DNA of 64,000 nucleotides from Ditylenchus dipsaci (GCA_004194705.1 SADC01000282.1:62001-126000); one strand, 5' to 3'. Counted from the stretch's first letter, positions 32,561-44,597 are shown. The notes: generated from the sequence alone by a model not told the origin. Made by a program: numbers and translations.

Positions 32561-34444
32561 ATGGTGTGACAAATCGATAAATTTATCGATTTCGATAAAA
32601 TCCATTCAAACAAGAATTATTCAAAAAAATCGATAAAAAATCGATAAAAAATTTTATCGATTTTTTATCGAAATTTTATCGATTTTTATCGATTTTTGGG
32701 CTTAGAGTTATTATGCTCTTTGGTGTCTGGTCGTCAGTTTGAATGATATTCTATGACCTGTACTGTTAACTTTGACTACGTTTTCACTTCCGACTTACGT
32801 CTTTTAGTTTTTCACCTTTTGGCTTCCGCCTTTGGCCAGAAGTAATCTTAATTCATTAACTATGTCACTTTTCAGCAAATTGTCTTCCATTTCGATGCAA
32901 CAAGTCGTAAATTTGATAGAAGATGAGGACGAATCATGGCCAGAAGAAGCCGAAAGTCTCAGTCCAAGGGTAAAACAAGCTAGACGATGTAAGGTACGTG
33001 TCAATTTAAACACCAAGGCATTGCCGGCATTGATTATGATGGCTTTAGAAGATGGATGTTCGCTTTTTCGGATTTCTTTGGCGGCAGCAGCATTAGAAGC
33101 TTTCAATCGGAAGTTTGGTGAGTTTTCCGAAGAAAACTGGCATTCGTCATCGTCTGGAAGAAGTAATAAAAAGTTGGTGGTCTGTGCTGCGTTCTTAGAC
33201 CCCTTCGAGCATTCGCAACTAAAGACTATGTGTGATTTAGCGCCTGGTCTGGACTATGACATGGTATTATTTTGTCGTAAGAAATTAATTTTTTCTTTAA
33301 TTTTAGATCAAGAAGACCGTAATCAACGAAGTTAGATTACTTACACCAGTTGATTTCGTTAGAGTTCCCGTGTCGAGCCGATGTGCAAGATTTGCTCAAG
33401 GTGGTCAAAACGCAATTGAGAAAGAGGTCAACAGCTACACGGCACTTTTGTCGATTGGAGAAAGTCCGCTGAATTTTTGGCGAAACAATGAAAAGGTAAG
33501 CGATTTTTCAGTTCAATTTTTAACCTTATTTTTATAGTATTTTCCGTATCTTGCTACACTGGCTCGTTATCTTCTCTCCGTTCCTGCCTCATCATCTCCA
33601 AGTGAAAGAGCCTTCAAAGAACTACGTTGCATTATGGTTGATTTCACCCGAAACCAGATGAGCGCAGCAAAAATCGCGTCTCTAATCCATATCAGAACTT
33701 CTTTTTTGAACAATATTTGATTTAGTCGATTTGTTGCCCTGTTATATGTTTCCTTGTCTTGCTTCAATAAATTTTGCTTGGTTAAAATGTTTACAGGTGA
33801 GGGAGGATATAGATCGTGGGTACATAAAAAATTCTTTCAGTTTTTCTAAACATGATGATGATAACCAGAAACTAATGGGAAAAAGTGAAGCCATAAGCTA
33901 GGTATGATAACATTAACTCCAACCAGCCCATCCTACTAAAAATAAGGATTTACATTGGAAATTATGTGGTAACTTCAAGTACAATATTAACTGCAATAAG
34001 GAAACCAAGTTATATAAATTTGAGATCTTTAGCCGAATTGTTGATTGCGATTAGCGACCCAGATACTGCAAAAAATTGTCTCATACACGTCTTTAAAAAA
34101 AATAAAAAAAAAGAGATGAAAAATAATTACTAAAAAGTATATTATAATCTGAGGTACACTAAGGAGATGTGCATAGAAAAAGAGGTATAAGTTATATATA
34201 TACCGTATAACTGACTCTAACACTATACAATTGGCGATCCTATTTTAGCAAGTCTATACTATAAACGAAAAAAACTTGACCAAAATTTTGAAAAGAGAGA
34301 CCAAAGAGTAGAAAAACTCTAAGTCAAAAAAAAACGATAAAAATCGATAAAAAATTTTATCGATTTTTTATCGATTTTTGCTATGACATAACGCCAAAGG
34401 CCATTTTATCGATTATCGATAAATTTATCGATTTGTCACACCAT
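32561..34444. mobile_element. hAT element with ATCGATAAATTTATCGAT ends, 1.9 kb
   Basis: Left TGGTGTGACAAATCGATAAA, right complement TTTATCGATTTGTCACACCA. Both sides continue into AAAAATCGATAAAAA repeats (32620-32695, 34335-34380). An imperfect flanking duplication GCTTCACT/GCTTTCACT is visible. It contains the 3' part of a hAT transposase gene (32.83-33.72 kb); the N-terminal and most catalytic regions are absent, so this copy is internally deleted. Confidence 0.85.
32832..33720 (+). pseudogene. hAT transposase, C-terminal half
   Basis: Exons about 32832-33263, 33307-33495 and 33538-33720, with two 43-44 bp GT..AG introns that keep frame. Features in order: acidic spacer (EDEDESWPEEAES), KKLVVCAAFLDPFEHSQLKT (hAT LDP block), then the C-terminal dimerisation domain with IGESPLNFWRNNEK, YFPYLATLARYLLSVPASSS, PSERAFKELRCIMVDFTRNQ and IASLIHIRTSFLNNI before TGA. 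AATAAA at about 33766. This region is intact, but the BED finger and the first catalytic Asp blocks are not present upstream within the TIRs. It would give a dimerisation-competent but inactive product. Confidence 0.85.
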
Positions 34445-34904
34445 GCTTTCACTACAAAAATGCACGAAATAATTGTTTTTTTGAAAAAAAGTTTTTTTTG
34501 ATAGTGATTTTCATTCAAAAAAATGAATTTCGCGCATTTTTGGAACTTAAAATCTGTCCTCACCAATTTCAATCACGAAATTTTCGTTGTCGTAGACGGC
34601 AATAGTCCTACGAGTCTGAGGTCTGAGGTTGGTCCCGTGCAAATTCGAATTTCAGAAATTACTGTGCTCATAAAGTGTCATGGTCCTTTGAAGGGGAGGG
34701 GGAGCTATTAAAGTTTGAAAAATCGGCCTCCATGGCGAAGTGTGTAAGCGTTTGTGTTTTACGTCCCAAAATGATGCTCAGGTTTGATCCACGTGGTGGC
34801 GCGCTATTTTTTTTGAATTGTTTGACCAATGTATAGAAGAAATTTAGGTAGCGCTAAAAATGTCGAAATTTCTCTTAGATACTAGTAAAACAACAACAAA
34901 AACT

Positions 34905-34985
34905 AGCGTGCCACTATGTGGTATCGAACCTGCGCACCATTTGAAACTAAACTTTTTTGAGCCACTGCGCCACCGAGCCCACTGT
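34905..34985 (-). other. tRNA-like sequence (SINE-type head)
   Basis: Reverse strand: GGCTCGGTGGCGCAGTGGCT (box-A-like D arm) and, about 35 bp on, GCAGGTTCGATACC (box B). The middle does not form a proper anticodon stem, so this is a tRNA-derived repeat rather than a working tRNA. Confidence 0.5.
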
Positions 34986-35135
34986 TTCACACCTAAATAG
35001 CTTCCCCTCCCCCTTTGAATTACTCACTTGTATATTTGGACTAGCTGCTGGTTGATTTTCAGTGCAATGTCGTGGTTCTCAAATGCTTAGGTTTTTAGAG
35101 CCTTAAATTATGGGACAAAAACATTTCCACCTGCA

Positions 35136-35395
35136 TTAACACCAAATATTCCAGTGCTTGTTCTCGTCCACCAACCAGTTCATGCATTGCAGTTGGGCGT
35201 TGGTCATGTTGTGCCCTTGACTGCTCATTTCGTACTCCTTTTCGCCCACTATCACATTTAGAAAACAGCTGGCTAGTGCTCTCATCATCTGCTTGAACTT
35301 TGCATTGGATTTGGCATCGAGGGAGAAACAGTACCAGTTTTGAGGAGCGTAACTTCCAGTCAATTGCATCTCAAGCAGTCTGTAGTCCTTAATTT
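35136..35395 (-). pseudogene. GT14 (Core-2/I-branching) exon, split second copy
   Basis: Minus strand frame: NWYCFSLDAKSNAKFKQMMR, ALASCFLNVIVGEKEYEMSS, then QGHNMTNAQLQCMNWLVDEN and TAA. The NWYCF.LDAK / CF.NV / GHNMT..... C series is the first conserved block of nematode Core-2/I-branching GlcNAc-transferase-like proteins (Golgi type II membrane enzymes). No stop interrupts this copy, unlike 46690-46905. The upstream membrane anchor was not found. Confidence 0.75.
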
Positions 35396-35599
35396 TGGAA
35401 TGTTAGTGATGCATTTTTTCATTTTCGACACTTGTTTAGTCTGGGTGCGCAATTTTTCGTTAATCATGTTTAAACGTCTTCTGATATAATATAAACGTTG
35501 GACGTGTATGAACTTGGAAGAGGTTTCCCAAAAAACGTTTTTACACAATTTTAATGATGTTTCAGACCGTTTTTGACAAATAAAAAAAATTGACCGAAA

Positions 35600-35965
35600 A
35601 TTTGACTTTTTGCATTGGGTGACCGAGATAAGCCATTGTATCCTATGGAGCTGTGGTCATCGAAGCTGAGCAAGAAGAGCCCCAACATGCATCAGTGAGT
35701 GTAGCTGTGTGCGCGCATCTCTAACACACCGAGTATCCTGCGCCCCTTGTTGGAAAACCTCTTTGAAGTGTACATAGGCCCTTGAGAGTCTTGCCTTAGA
35801 CATAATTCCGAGCAAGACTCTTGATCAAAAAATGCATTTAAAGACTCTTTTTGCCCAGCTCCAGTGACCAAAACATGGTAGAATATCACTAAACCATCAC
35901 TCTTCGAACATTCACGTACCCTTTAATTGGAATTACCTTGGTCCCCCAAGGCAAGAATTCAATTT
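35600..35965. mobile_element. MITE of the CCTTGGGGGACC family, degraded
   Basis: TTTTTGCATTGGGTGACCGA on the left, GGAATTACCTTGGTCCCCCAAGGCAAG on the right; contains CCTTAGACATAATTCCGAGC and GACTCTTTTTGCCCAGCTCC, shared with 11650 and 22640. Confidence 0.7.
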
Positions 35966-36439
35966 TTTGTGAATTTTTTTTTCAAAAATGCTCGGCCGCG
36001 CCCTAAAACCCTTTTTCTGCACGTTTCAGAAGCTGAAACGTCGAAAAACACCATTTGAACGGGTAAAGGAAACTTTATATAAGCATCTTCTGGGGTCTAA
36101 GGTTCAAATTCCCCTGGGTGCATATCTTATTTGTTTTTTCTTAACTTTACAGACTTATACGCCTACAAACTATCGAGTAATCGATTGCAACTATTTCCAG
36201 CACTGCTTCACTGTCAGCAAATGCCCTGATTTTGAAATTTTATGCAAATGACCATCAAAATAAGGGTGGCATGGAATTAGACATCAAGAATGTGAGGATC
36301 ATTTCGACACCAAACTTGTGAATAAAAAGAGATGAAAAATAGGGTGTGCAGTCAGTGGTAGTCGATCCTGTGTTTTAGGCGATGATAATATTAGGGCTTG
36401 TCGAAAAATCCGACTGATTTAATTACAAGCAATATTTGT

Positions 36440-36775
36440 GGTACTACGTTTTTTTTTTGGATTTTTCATCAATCTATCAAAAGTTTACCACTCATTTTGC
36501 AGCTCAAAACCTTGGATATGGATTTTTTCTGGTGCAAAAATTTCTTTTTGGCGCAAAAAGATTTTTTTGGTGCAAAAAAAATTTGGTGCGAAAAAGATCT
36601 TTTTTGGTGCAAATATGATCTTTTTTGGTGCGAATCGCCGTGGTGCAAATTGAATTCTTTTTGGTGCAATTTTTTTGCACCAGAAAAAATCCATATCCCA
36701 AAATCTTGGCTACAAATGAGTGGTAAACTTTTAAATAATCGATGAAAAATCTAAGATAAAACACAATGCCACAAA
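36440..36775. mobile_element. Palindromic MITE with TTTTTGGTGCAAAAA units
   Basis: AAAGTTTACCACTCATTTTG ... CTTGGATATGGATTTTTTCT is mirrored by AGAAAAAATCCATATCCCAA ... ATGAGTGGTAAACTTTTAAA. The left side has six or so GGTGCAAAAA(G)ATTTTTTT repeats. The outermost match is GATTTTTCATC/GATGAAAAATC. Small open frames over it are repeat by-products. Confidence 0.85.
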
Positions 36776-37694
36776 CATTGCTTGTGAAAAAACGGTCCGA
36801 ACTTTTGACACGACCTTATGGTGTGGAAAAGATACAAAATACCAAAAGTCATACAAAAATTTTGTATGAGTTAATTGTCTATATTATGTCTATAGTAACG
36901 AAAAATATGATTGAATTGTTTTATCTGTTTGAAAAGTGTTATGTGTTTCATTGGTGTAGAAATAAAAAGTTTGAAGGCGCTTTTATTGAGTTTCGGGAAT
37001 TGTACTTTTTTTTGGCCCCAATATTTTTTTTTTTGGAAAATGTACTTTTTTTCAAAATTTTGAGATATCATCCCTGATTTATATGTTTTGCTAACTAAAT
37101 TTCTTAATTCCCGAATTTTTCGGGATTAATAAATATGGGTCGGCTGGATTCAATATTTTCGGTAATTAAACTGAAGGGTTCAGGATCGGAATTCCTAAAA
37201 ATGAATCAATACGGATTCTTGTTCTGCTACCTAGCCTACTTTCAGGGAAGGTAACCGATATCCAGTATTATAGCTTAACCGTTAGGGTAGAAATGATAAC
37301 AGTCCCGATCCTACTACTTATTTCTAACAAATTATTTTGGATGTTTCAAGAAAAGCTTTTAGTCAGGCACATAATGATCAAAAATTTAATGATAGATAAA
37401 TTTCAAAACACTGCGAAGAAAAATAAGTGAAGTAGCAATACACTTTCATAACTTCTGTTTGAATTATTCATATCTGCGGCATATTTTTGCCATTCTTCTT
37501 TAGCATTGCCTTGCTTGCAGTCAAACTTTGCTATGTCCACACTTCCATTCACTCTTTTTATGGTATTGTATCTGATCTGAAGTAGATTTTATTATTTGGT
37601 CATCAAGTGAAACTTCCAAGGGAGGGCCAACTTTTTTACTCATATTTGTTTAAACCACAAATTTTTCAATATTAAATCCGCGCTTTACTCAGAT

Positions 37695-37920
37695 CTAAGC
37701 AGTGATGGACATGAACTGTCAATAAGGCCGGAAACTGTACTACAGTTGCAAAAGCTGTAGTACAGTTTAGAACTGTACTACACTTTGAAAACTGTAATAT
37801 AGTTAAAAATGACTGTTTTGAGAAAACTGTAGTACTGTTTGTATGCTTTAAATGCTTTTGTATACGCATTGTCTAGGTCATAGGTTCAAATCCGCCTGGG
37901 TGCATAACCTATTTCTTACC
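37695..37920. repeat. AACTGTACTACAG repeat followed by tRNA-like box B
   Basis: GAAACTGTACTACAGTTGCA, GCTGTAGTACAGTTTAGAAC and relatives (37730-37840). Then TCTAGGTCATAGGTTCAAATC (box-B-like) at 37873. Similar GGTTCAAAT words with GGGTGCATA follow at 36096, suggesting a tRNA-derived family. Confidence 0.6.
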
Positions 37921-38370
37921 CCATTTTTTCATGTTTTATTTACAAGTTTGGTGTCGAAATGATCTTCGGTCTCTTGGCTATATAACAAGACCATCAGCAC
38001 AGGGTTTAAGAACAATCATGACTGAGTTGCAGGCCGAAACCCACTTGAAATACCAGGATTTTTTTTTGCTAAATCGTCCACTTTCTCGATGAGAACTGCA
38101 CATTTGGAATAACTGTGATGTGCATAAGAAAGCTGAGTGAACGTACTACGATCGTGCCAGACAGAAATTTTTTTAGCGGAGAATTTTTGAGAAATAACTT
38201 TTTTAAGTTAGCAACTTGACTCTGCCAACCCATAAATTTTAACTTTTAATTTTTTTAACTTTTTAACATTTATAACAGAGCTTGATTTCTTTTCAAATCG
38301 TAAAAGCAAACTTAGAGCTCTCCAATGTTATTAAAAGAAATCTAACACAGCTTACCTAAGCAAAGTTATA

Positions 38371-39837
38371 CCGTAAATCTTCTAATTAAAGCCCATGGGC
38401 TTATATTTTTCAACCTTCCCAGACACATGGGCTTCTATTAGAAGGTGGGCTTATATTAGAAGGTGGGCTTATATTTTTCAACCTTTAATATTTTTTCAAA
38501 CTTTTTCATTTTTCTAGGCCAAGTGCATCCAAATAATTTTTATTTTTAATCTCTTTTCACTCTTTCTGTGATAATAACTGTCTTCTATTTTCGTTACAAA
38601 TTTATTCTGTGAACTGATTTATTTTTAAGAATGAGCTCTTATGATAGCTTGCGATCAAAAGCTTCAAAATCTTCGAAGATCCTTCTAATGTGGCTCGGCC
38701 CCATCGCGTCTCCTTTTTTCTATATGTTATGGTGATCTTGAAATTTTGGTTCAGGTTACTGTGCTCACGACTGGTCATGAAAAGATGCGTGTAACGGTCT
38801 GCCTCACTGCCACTGCAGACGGGAAAAAGCTGCTTCCGTACGTTCTTGTTAATAGTAAACGTCCCATCCCAAAGATTGCGGAAGAGTTCAAAGATAAGCT
38901 CATCATTAATTGGCATGGCTCTACATGGATGGACGATTCTACGACAGAAGACTACTTGCGAAAGGTATGCCGAAAAGCGATTGTTAGTGTGGGATGCTTT
39001 CGCAGCTCACAAAAGCGTGAAGACAACAGCTGTGTTGAAGGAATTAGGTCTGGTGGCTGCTTACATTCCAGGAGGATGTACAAAATTCATTCAAGTAGGT
39101 TCAATTTAACCAGTCTTACCTTAAGCTCAACATTTCATCATAGGCGCCTGATGTGAGCTGGAACAAGCCGTTCAAGGGACACGTGAGAGATTGCTACACA
39201 ACATGGATGTCGAATGATTCTGAGAAGGAGTATACGCCAGCAGGAAATCCTAGAGCTCCTCCATTGCATTGGTTATGAAATGGATTGATTGTGCGTGGAA
39301 GAAGATTTCAAAAGAGACGATTGTGAAGTCTTTTGAAGCTTTGCTTTTTTCGGTGCGTTTATTATCAGCTTTTTTTCTATTTAAAGCATGTGCTATCACA
39401 ACTCCAACTGATGGTTCCGGTGACTTCAGCATTTCTTGCTTCAAATCCAGTGGATCTATCGGAATAAAAGGACTAGACCTTCTAAGAAAGATAAGAGCGC
39501 AGCAGCAAGCAAGAGATGGCCGCTTTGACTTCGAGGATACTGGAATTGAAGAAGACGAAAACACTAATTTAGAAAATTTTAACGATGATGAACCTTTGTT
39601 GTTTGAGCATTGATTTTCGTTTGACCAACTTGGAATAAACGCCTATTGTTATCGTTGTATAAGACTTTTTCTTGAATAAGCAAGCCTTTTTTACATGAGC
39701 TTATATTTTTCGAACCTGCCGGCCACATGGGCTTATATTAGAAGGTAGGCTTGTATTAGAAGGTGGCTTATATTTTTCAACCCTCGTGGGGACATTGGCT
39801 TATATTAGAAGGTGGGCTTTAATTAGAAGATTTACGG
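38371..39837. mobile_element. pogo/Tigger-type DNA transposon, 1467 bp
   Basis: Complete TIRs CCGTAAATCTTCTAATTAAA and TTTAATTAGAAGATTTACGG, flanked by TA on both sides (38369-38370, 39838-39839). Subterminal GGGCTTATATTAGAAGGTG repeats occur at both ends. Encloses a DDE_1 transposase remnant (38755-39613). Parent-type copy for the MITEs at 30898 and 58483. Confidence 0.9.
38755..39613 (+). pseudogene. pogo/Tigger transposase (DDE_1), N-terminus missing
   Basis: RVTVCLTATADGKKLLPYVL, then WMDDSTTEDYLRK, VWDAFAAHKSVKTTAVLKEL, VAAYIPGGCTKFIQ, APDVSWNKPFKGHVRDCYTT and VMKWIDCAWKKISKETIVKS. VWDAFAAHKS contains the second catalytic Asp and YIPGGCTKFIQ..DVS.NKPFK is the family signature. One 49-bp intron (39095-39143) is clear. 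A frameshift near 38965 separates DYLRK from VWDAF and another near 39260 precedes VMKW. The helix-turn-helix/CENPB DNA-binding N-terminus and the first Asp are absent. The acidic tail (DTGIEEDENTNLENFNDDE) ends at 39613. Confidence 0.85.
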
Positions 39838-40039
39838 TAACCGCAAACAGAAAAAGCTAAAAAAACAAAAAAAAAGTTAATTCAAAATGTTTTTTAAAAC
39901 GAATTTGTCTCTATACGAAGATCTCGATTTGGTCTTTTGACGTGTTTGACACGCCCTGCTAAGTAATTCTCATACGCTAAAAGCGATGAAAAAGCTGTTT
40001 TCTGATATTTTCTAAGCTAAAAAGCTGTTTTTTTTTAAT

Positions 40040-40270
40040 TTCGATCAAAATTTGACTTTTTGCCTTGGGGGACCAAAGTAAATCAAATTATTAAAAGGTA
40101 TTTCGCCCCAAAAAAAAGGTATTTCACTCCGCGCCCCTTCGGAGGCGCGGAGGGCTTAGACACAAATCACTCGAAAGTGACTCTGGATGCATAAAATTGT
40201 ATGCATACCAGAGTTTCTTCATGCGCTTGGCCGTAGCTAACAAAACTATGTTCAAATCCCATCTTTTTCG
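40040..40270. repeat. Fragment of the CCTTGGGGGACC / GC-hairpin family
   Basis: TTTTTGCCTTGGGGGACCAA at 40056 and a short hairpin CTCCGCGCCCCTTCGGAGGCGCGGAG (40129-40154), then TTAGACACAAATCACTCGAA and TGGATGCATAAAATTGTATGCATACC, the same modules as at 11500-11560 in inverted order. Confidence 0.75.
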
Positions 40271-40489
40271 GTGTTTTGAGGATATACGCGTTCCCTTCTT
40301 GATTTAATTTAGTGAATTTAAGAGTTGTGGGCGAATCAACTTAAAGGCTTTTTTTAGGTTTTTTTTTCGGTTTCTTTCTCTGTCTTTGCTATCCTCTTGT
40401 AGCTCTGGCCTTCGATATGTTCTCTTTTCGTTTCCCTTTTTCAGCCCTCGGTTAAAGGTTTGGTAGGATCTGTGGGTGATAGCTTTGGG

Positions 40490-40620
40490 CATGTCTGTAT
40501 GACGCAGTGGTAAAGCTTAAGATCAAAGGATTTAAAGGAGTTTAAAGGATCAAAAGGATTCAAAAAGCTTCTTTCTTTGAGGTCACGAGTTCGATCTCAC
40601 CCACTGACACCATCGATTTT
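40490..40620 (+). other. tRNA-like sequence with internal expansion
   Basis: TATGACGCAGTGGTAAAGC resembles box A and CACGAGTTCGATCTCACCCACTG resembles box B. Between them a short AAAGGAT(C/T) repeat (40515-40565) expands the anticodon region, so it is a repeat, not a functional tRNA. Confidence 0.45.
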
Positions 40621-41030
40621 TCAAAAAAAAAAATCCGATTTTTTACTATAATCTCATTCAACGTAAAATTAAGAAATAGATGTAGGTCATAGAGATAAGA
40701 TTTGGAGTACAGGCCCGATGCAAATCCAGAAATTTGTGTTTGGAAACCCCAAATTTTGCACTCTTGCAACAATTTCAACACCAAAATGTATCTGTTAATC
40801 TGCTATATAGACTGGCCGAACAAAATTCTGAAAATTTTGGTTATGAATATCATAATTTCAGGGCATTTTAATAAAAGTCAGACGAAAGTGCAGATTTTAG
40901 GTCAAATAATCGGCAAAAAGTTAAAATGAAATTCCTTTGCATGTAGATGATAATGAGTTATACACCAAAAGAAAGCTAAACATCTCAACTTTCAAAAAAT
41001 ACACATCAAATTTTTAAAATACAAAATATA

Positions 41031-42438
41031 TAGGTTGTCGACTCGACCGGTCGATTTCGACCTTTAAGGTCGAAAAGTCGACATTTTTCGACTTTCGACC
41101 TTCGACTCGACTCGACCGGTCGAAAATTTCGACTTTCGAACTTCGACTCGACCCGACCGGTCGAAAATTTCGACTTTCGACCTTCGACTCGACCCGACCG
41201 GTCGAAATTTCGACTTTCGACCTTTCATACAAGGAAATTTTGTTTTCAATTGCGTTTGGTCTTACGACGAACGTATTTTCGGAGTACATAACCTGCACGA
41301 ATTTAACTGCACGAGTCAAAACAGGATTTTTGTCTCAACAAACTGTTTTCAGCACACAATTTTTAGGTTGAATATCATGGTTTATTCGTTCCGAAAAAAT
41401 AATAAAATTTTGTCGACAAATTGACAGCAAAATATGTATAATAATTGATATTTCTAGTGAAAAATGCTGCGAAGAAGGCTCGTGAAGCAAAACAACGTTT
41501 GCAGCAAAAAAAAGTATTTTAGCATCAAAAAAAAGTCTTTTTGCAGAACTTTTTAGGGCAAATTGACCTTTTTGGGCGATTTGCCCAGAATGTTTTGTTT
41601 TCGCTAGGTTGTCGGTCATTCATGTGCAAAACTGTTAGATTACACGTCAGATTCATGTTCAGCGTAGTTAATTTGTATTTAAAATCACTATTTTAGTAAG
41701 AACTCAGATCTCGGTTGGCAAAGCAAACGGCAGCTAACCTGCACATCATCAAAGCTAATCTGGTGGATGAAATTTTGGGTACAGGCTAATCGGTCGCTAC
41801 AAAACTGGTCGTTTACAAAACTAGCCGTTTACAGAATTGGTCGTCACAAAACTGGTCGTTTACAGAATTGGTCGTTTACAAAACTGGCCGTTTACAGAAT
41901 TGGTCGTTCACAGGATTGGTCGTTTACAGAATTGGTCGTTTACAGGATTGGCGTTTCAAGAAGTAATCAATGAATGAACGGGTGACCTTGACGGGTGACC
42001 TTAAACGACCAGTTTTGTGACGACCAATTCTGTAAACGGCTAGTTTTGTAAACGACCAGTTTTGTAGCGACCAATTAGCCTGTACCCGAAATTTTGAAGA
42101 AGGCGAAAAAAACAAAACAAAGCGATAATTAATTTCAATAAAATTTGTTGTGCTGTTACGTGCATTTGTCCGAATTTTGACTCGACCGGTCAAAAACTTT
42201 GACCTTCGACCCGACTAGTCGAAAATTTCGACCTTCGACTCGACCGGTCGAAATTTTCAACTTTCGACCTTCGACTCGACCCGACCGGTCGAAATTTTCG
42301 ACTTTCGACCTTCGACTCGACCCGACCGGTCGAAAATTTCGACTTTCGACCTTCGACTCGACCCGACCGGTCGAAATTTTCGACTTTCGACCTTCCATCG
42401 ACTCGACCGGTCGAAATTTCGACCGGTCGACAACCCTA
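41031..42438. mobile_element. hAT-type foldback element, copy 1 (1408 bp)
   Basis: Ends TAGGTTGTCGACTCGACCGG and GACCGGTCGACAACCCTA, with a perfect 8-bp TSD AAAATATA at 41023-41030 and 42439-42446. The termini are arrays of GGTCGAAAGTCGAAATTTTC/GACCGGTCGGGTCGAGTC units (41045-41225, 42180-42430). Inside is a second inverted pair of TACAGAATTGGTCGTTTACA units (41790-41950, 42000-42075). The rest (41240-41760) is non-coding and nearly identical, in opposite orientation, to the copy at 51911-53335. Confidence 0.9.
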
Positions 42439-42574
42439 AAAATATACAAAACTAGAAACCATTTAAAAGTCCGAAACACGTTTTACTAGCCAAACTTGAG
42501 GAGTTTTTAATTTCCCGCAAACTGAACGGCTTAGAAAGCCGTAACCCACTAAAGAAAACAAAAATTTTCAGTTT

Positions 42575-42840
42575 TTAGATAATAACTGTTTCAGCAGACC
42601 TGCTAACATGAAACACCTCAATATCCTTGTCCAAGCAGACATGTGTAAATGTTCTAGGCGCATTTATTGCGTCGGTGGTGGATATAGACTGCAAGTAGGA
42701 CTCATCTAGAGCAGAAAGCTTTCCTGTCTCAGTTATTTCAATCAATCTAGTCAAGTTTAGCTCATTCACTAGGAACTCGACCATTGCTCGGAAAGAGAGC
42801 TCTCCACGAAACCTTTTGACAGCAGCAGTTTAGGAGGCAG
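42575..42840 (-). pseudogene. GT14 (Core-2/I-branching) C-terminal exon
   Basis: Minus strand: KGFVESSLS, then (one base lost) AMVEFLVNELNLTRLIEITE, LDESYLQSISTTDAINAPRT and FTHVCLDK, stop at 42575. DE....L....NAP..FTH.CL is the family's C-terminal block. It is downstream of, and on the same strand as, the exons at 46388-46905, so they are probably one gene (46.9 to 42.6 kb) whose intron holds the 43.4-45.9 kb foldback elements. The frameshift suggests a pseudogene or a sequence error. Confidence 0.7.
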
Positions 42841-43029
42841 TTTGTTGTAGCCAATCTTGTTTCGCGTGCCTACAAAATTTCATGATTACTCTCCGATAAT
42901 CGACTTTGATATTATTGACAGAATATGTGGGCAGCGAAAGATAGCGCATTTTAGATTGCTCCACATTTAAATTTCGCTGATGCTGATTGCGCCACTGCGA
43001 ATTGAGCCACATTCAAATTGCGCCACACA

Positions 43030-43365
43030 GTCAAGGCTCTATATAACGCTCACCCGAAAAGCTCGTTCCCGCCTAGTGTGCGACACTTTTTTAACCTGGT
43101 TTTTAAGTATTTAGCCAGTTCTGCTTTGTCAGTCTGGTGCTAATATCGCAAAGATTCCGATTTTGCCGAAAGTTTTTCAGAAACCTACAATATTTTGCTA
43201 AAAAACAAAATATTATAGGTTTCTAAAAAAACTATCAGCAAAATCGAAATCCTTGCGATATTTGGAAGCAGACTGTGAAAAAAGACTGTGATCAAACCAG
43301 GTAAAAAAAGTGTCGGACCCTAGGCGAAAAAACCAGCTTTTTGGGTGAGTGTTCAGATAGAAATG
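43030..43365. mobile_element. Palindromic MITE, about 330 bp
   Basis: AACGCTCACCCGAAAAGCT and the complement AGCTTTTTGGGTGAGTGTT at the ends; GTGCGACACTTTTTTAACCTGG mirrored by CCAGGTAAAAAAAGTGTCGGAC; centre CAATATTTTGCTAAAAAACAAAATATT. Non-coding. Confidence 0.85.
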
Positions 43366-44597
43366 TGACTGTATTTAGTGTAATTCGAGTTAGGTAAATG
43401 CATTTTTCAATGCTATGATCTCTCAGCCAGAACTTTTTTGTCCAAAAGAGGTCTTCCGCCACCTAAAAACGTTTTTTAAAGATGCGTGCTCGCCGCCGAT
43501 GGAATATTTCAAAAGGCGGGTACCAGGAGTAAAATATTAGGTTAAAATCGGCGTCGCGAACACCAATCTTGACCAATACTCCTCAGGGGGGTGAATCCAA
43601 CCCTTATGGTGTAGAAAGGGAATAAGAGAAATAGGTTTATTTAAGCTTAAACGGGAGCAAACAAATACAGCTAGCTCGTAAGAATACAATAATGATCCAA
43701 TGTGAAAAATGGCTAAAGCCATTTTCCACTACAAACTACAACAATACAATACATATATCTCCGCGGAGATCAGGCAATGAGGTGGGGCAAATAGGCTGGG
43801 GCACACAAACAAATAGATGGTGAGAATGTGGTGGGGTGATGAGCGGCTAGCAAGCACATAGGGCAAATATACACAAATAGAGGGGGATAAGCTAGCCGCT
43901 GGGAGAGAGTCTGGAATGTGGTTGGTGGTGGGGCAAATTGCCCTTCGACCCGATCGGCTCTCCTCGGAGAGAAACTAAATAAGCAATTAAAATTACCTAA
44001 TCTCTACACAGGTCAATTCAAAAAAGAATTATTTTCAAAAACATTTTTGTTGAATATTTGACGGGAATAAGTGATCAAAAACGGTGGGAATGTATAATAG
44101 CATCATGGCCTAGTGGTGAAACGGCGGCGGTCTGTGAGATTCGGTTCGATACCCACTGGAGGTATAGTTCTCCAAAACATCAAATTTGATGCTGAGCAGC
44201 AAAATTGATGTTTTTGACTTCAAACACAAATTTTTTAAAGAATTTTATTTCTTATCTCAAATATTTTCACACCACCTTGTAGCTGAGATTTTTCTCTATC
44301 GATTGTGTGGTCAAACATTTTAGTTACAAATAATTTTTGGGGAAATCACACCAATCGATAGAAAAAAATCTCATAAAAAATCTCAATCGATAGAAAAAAA
44401 TCTCACACGGGAAAGGCACGACCACCCCGTGCGCTATCAAAAACCTTATATACCAAAAGATAGCCTTAACTGAGCTTGTTATCATCTTGCAATCAAAATT
44501 TCCTATGGAGCAGTCTAAGCCAAGACATTCCAATTTTAAACTTGTAAAATTGATCAGCTGGAATATACCAACCATAAATGGCAGTAATAAACATGTC

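Noticed and set aside
34905..34985. Functional tRNA genes at this and the other tRNA-like sites
   Set aside because: Box A and box B are present but anticodon and acceptor stems do not pair, and copies sit inside inverted repeats.
36398..36764. Overlapping frames of 60-115 codons in both directions
   Set aside because: They cover a palindromic MITE made of GGTGCAAAAA units.
41767..42193. Frames rich in YRIGRLQNWSFTKL on both strands
   Set aside because: Products of the TACAGAATTGGTCGTTTACA inverted array within the hAT element.
43530..44100. Possible LTR or gene in this stretch
   Set aside because: No repeat partner, no primer-binding-type sequence and no protein-like frame could be found.
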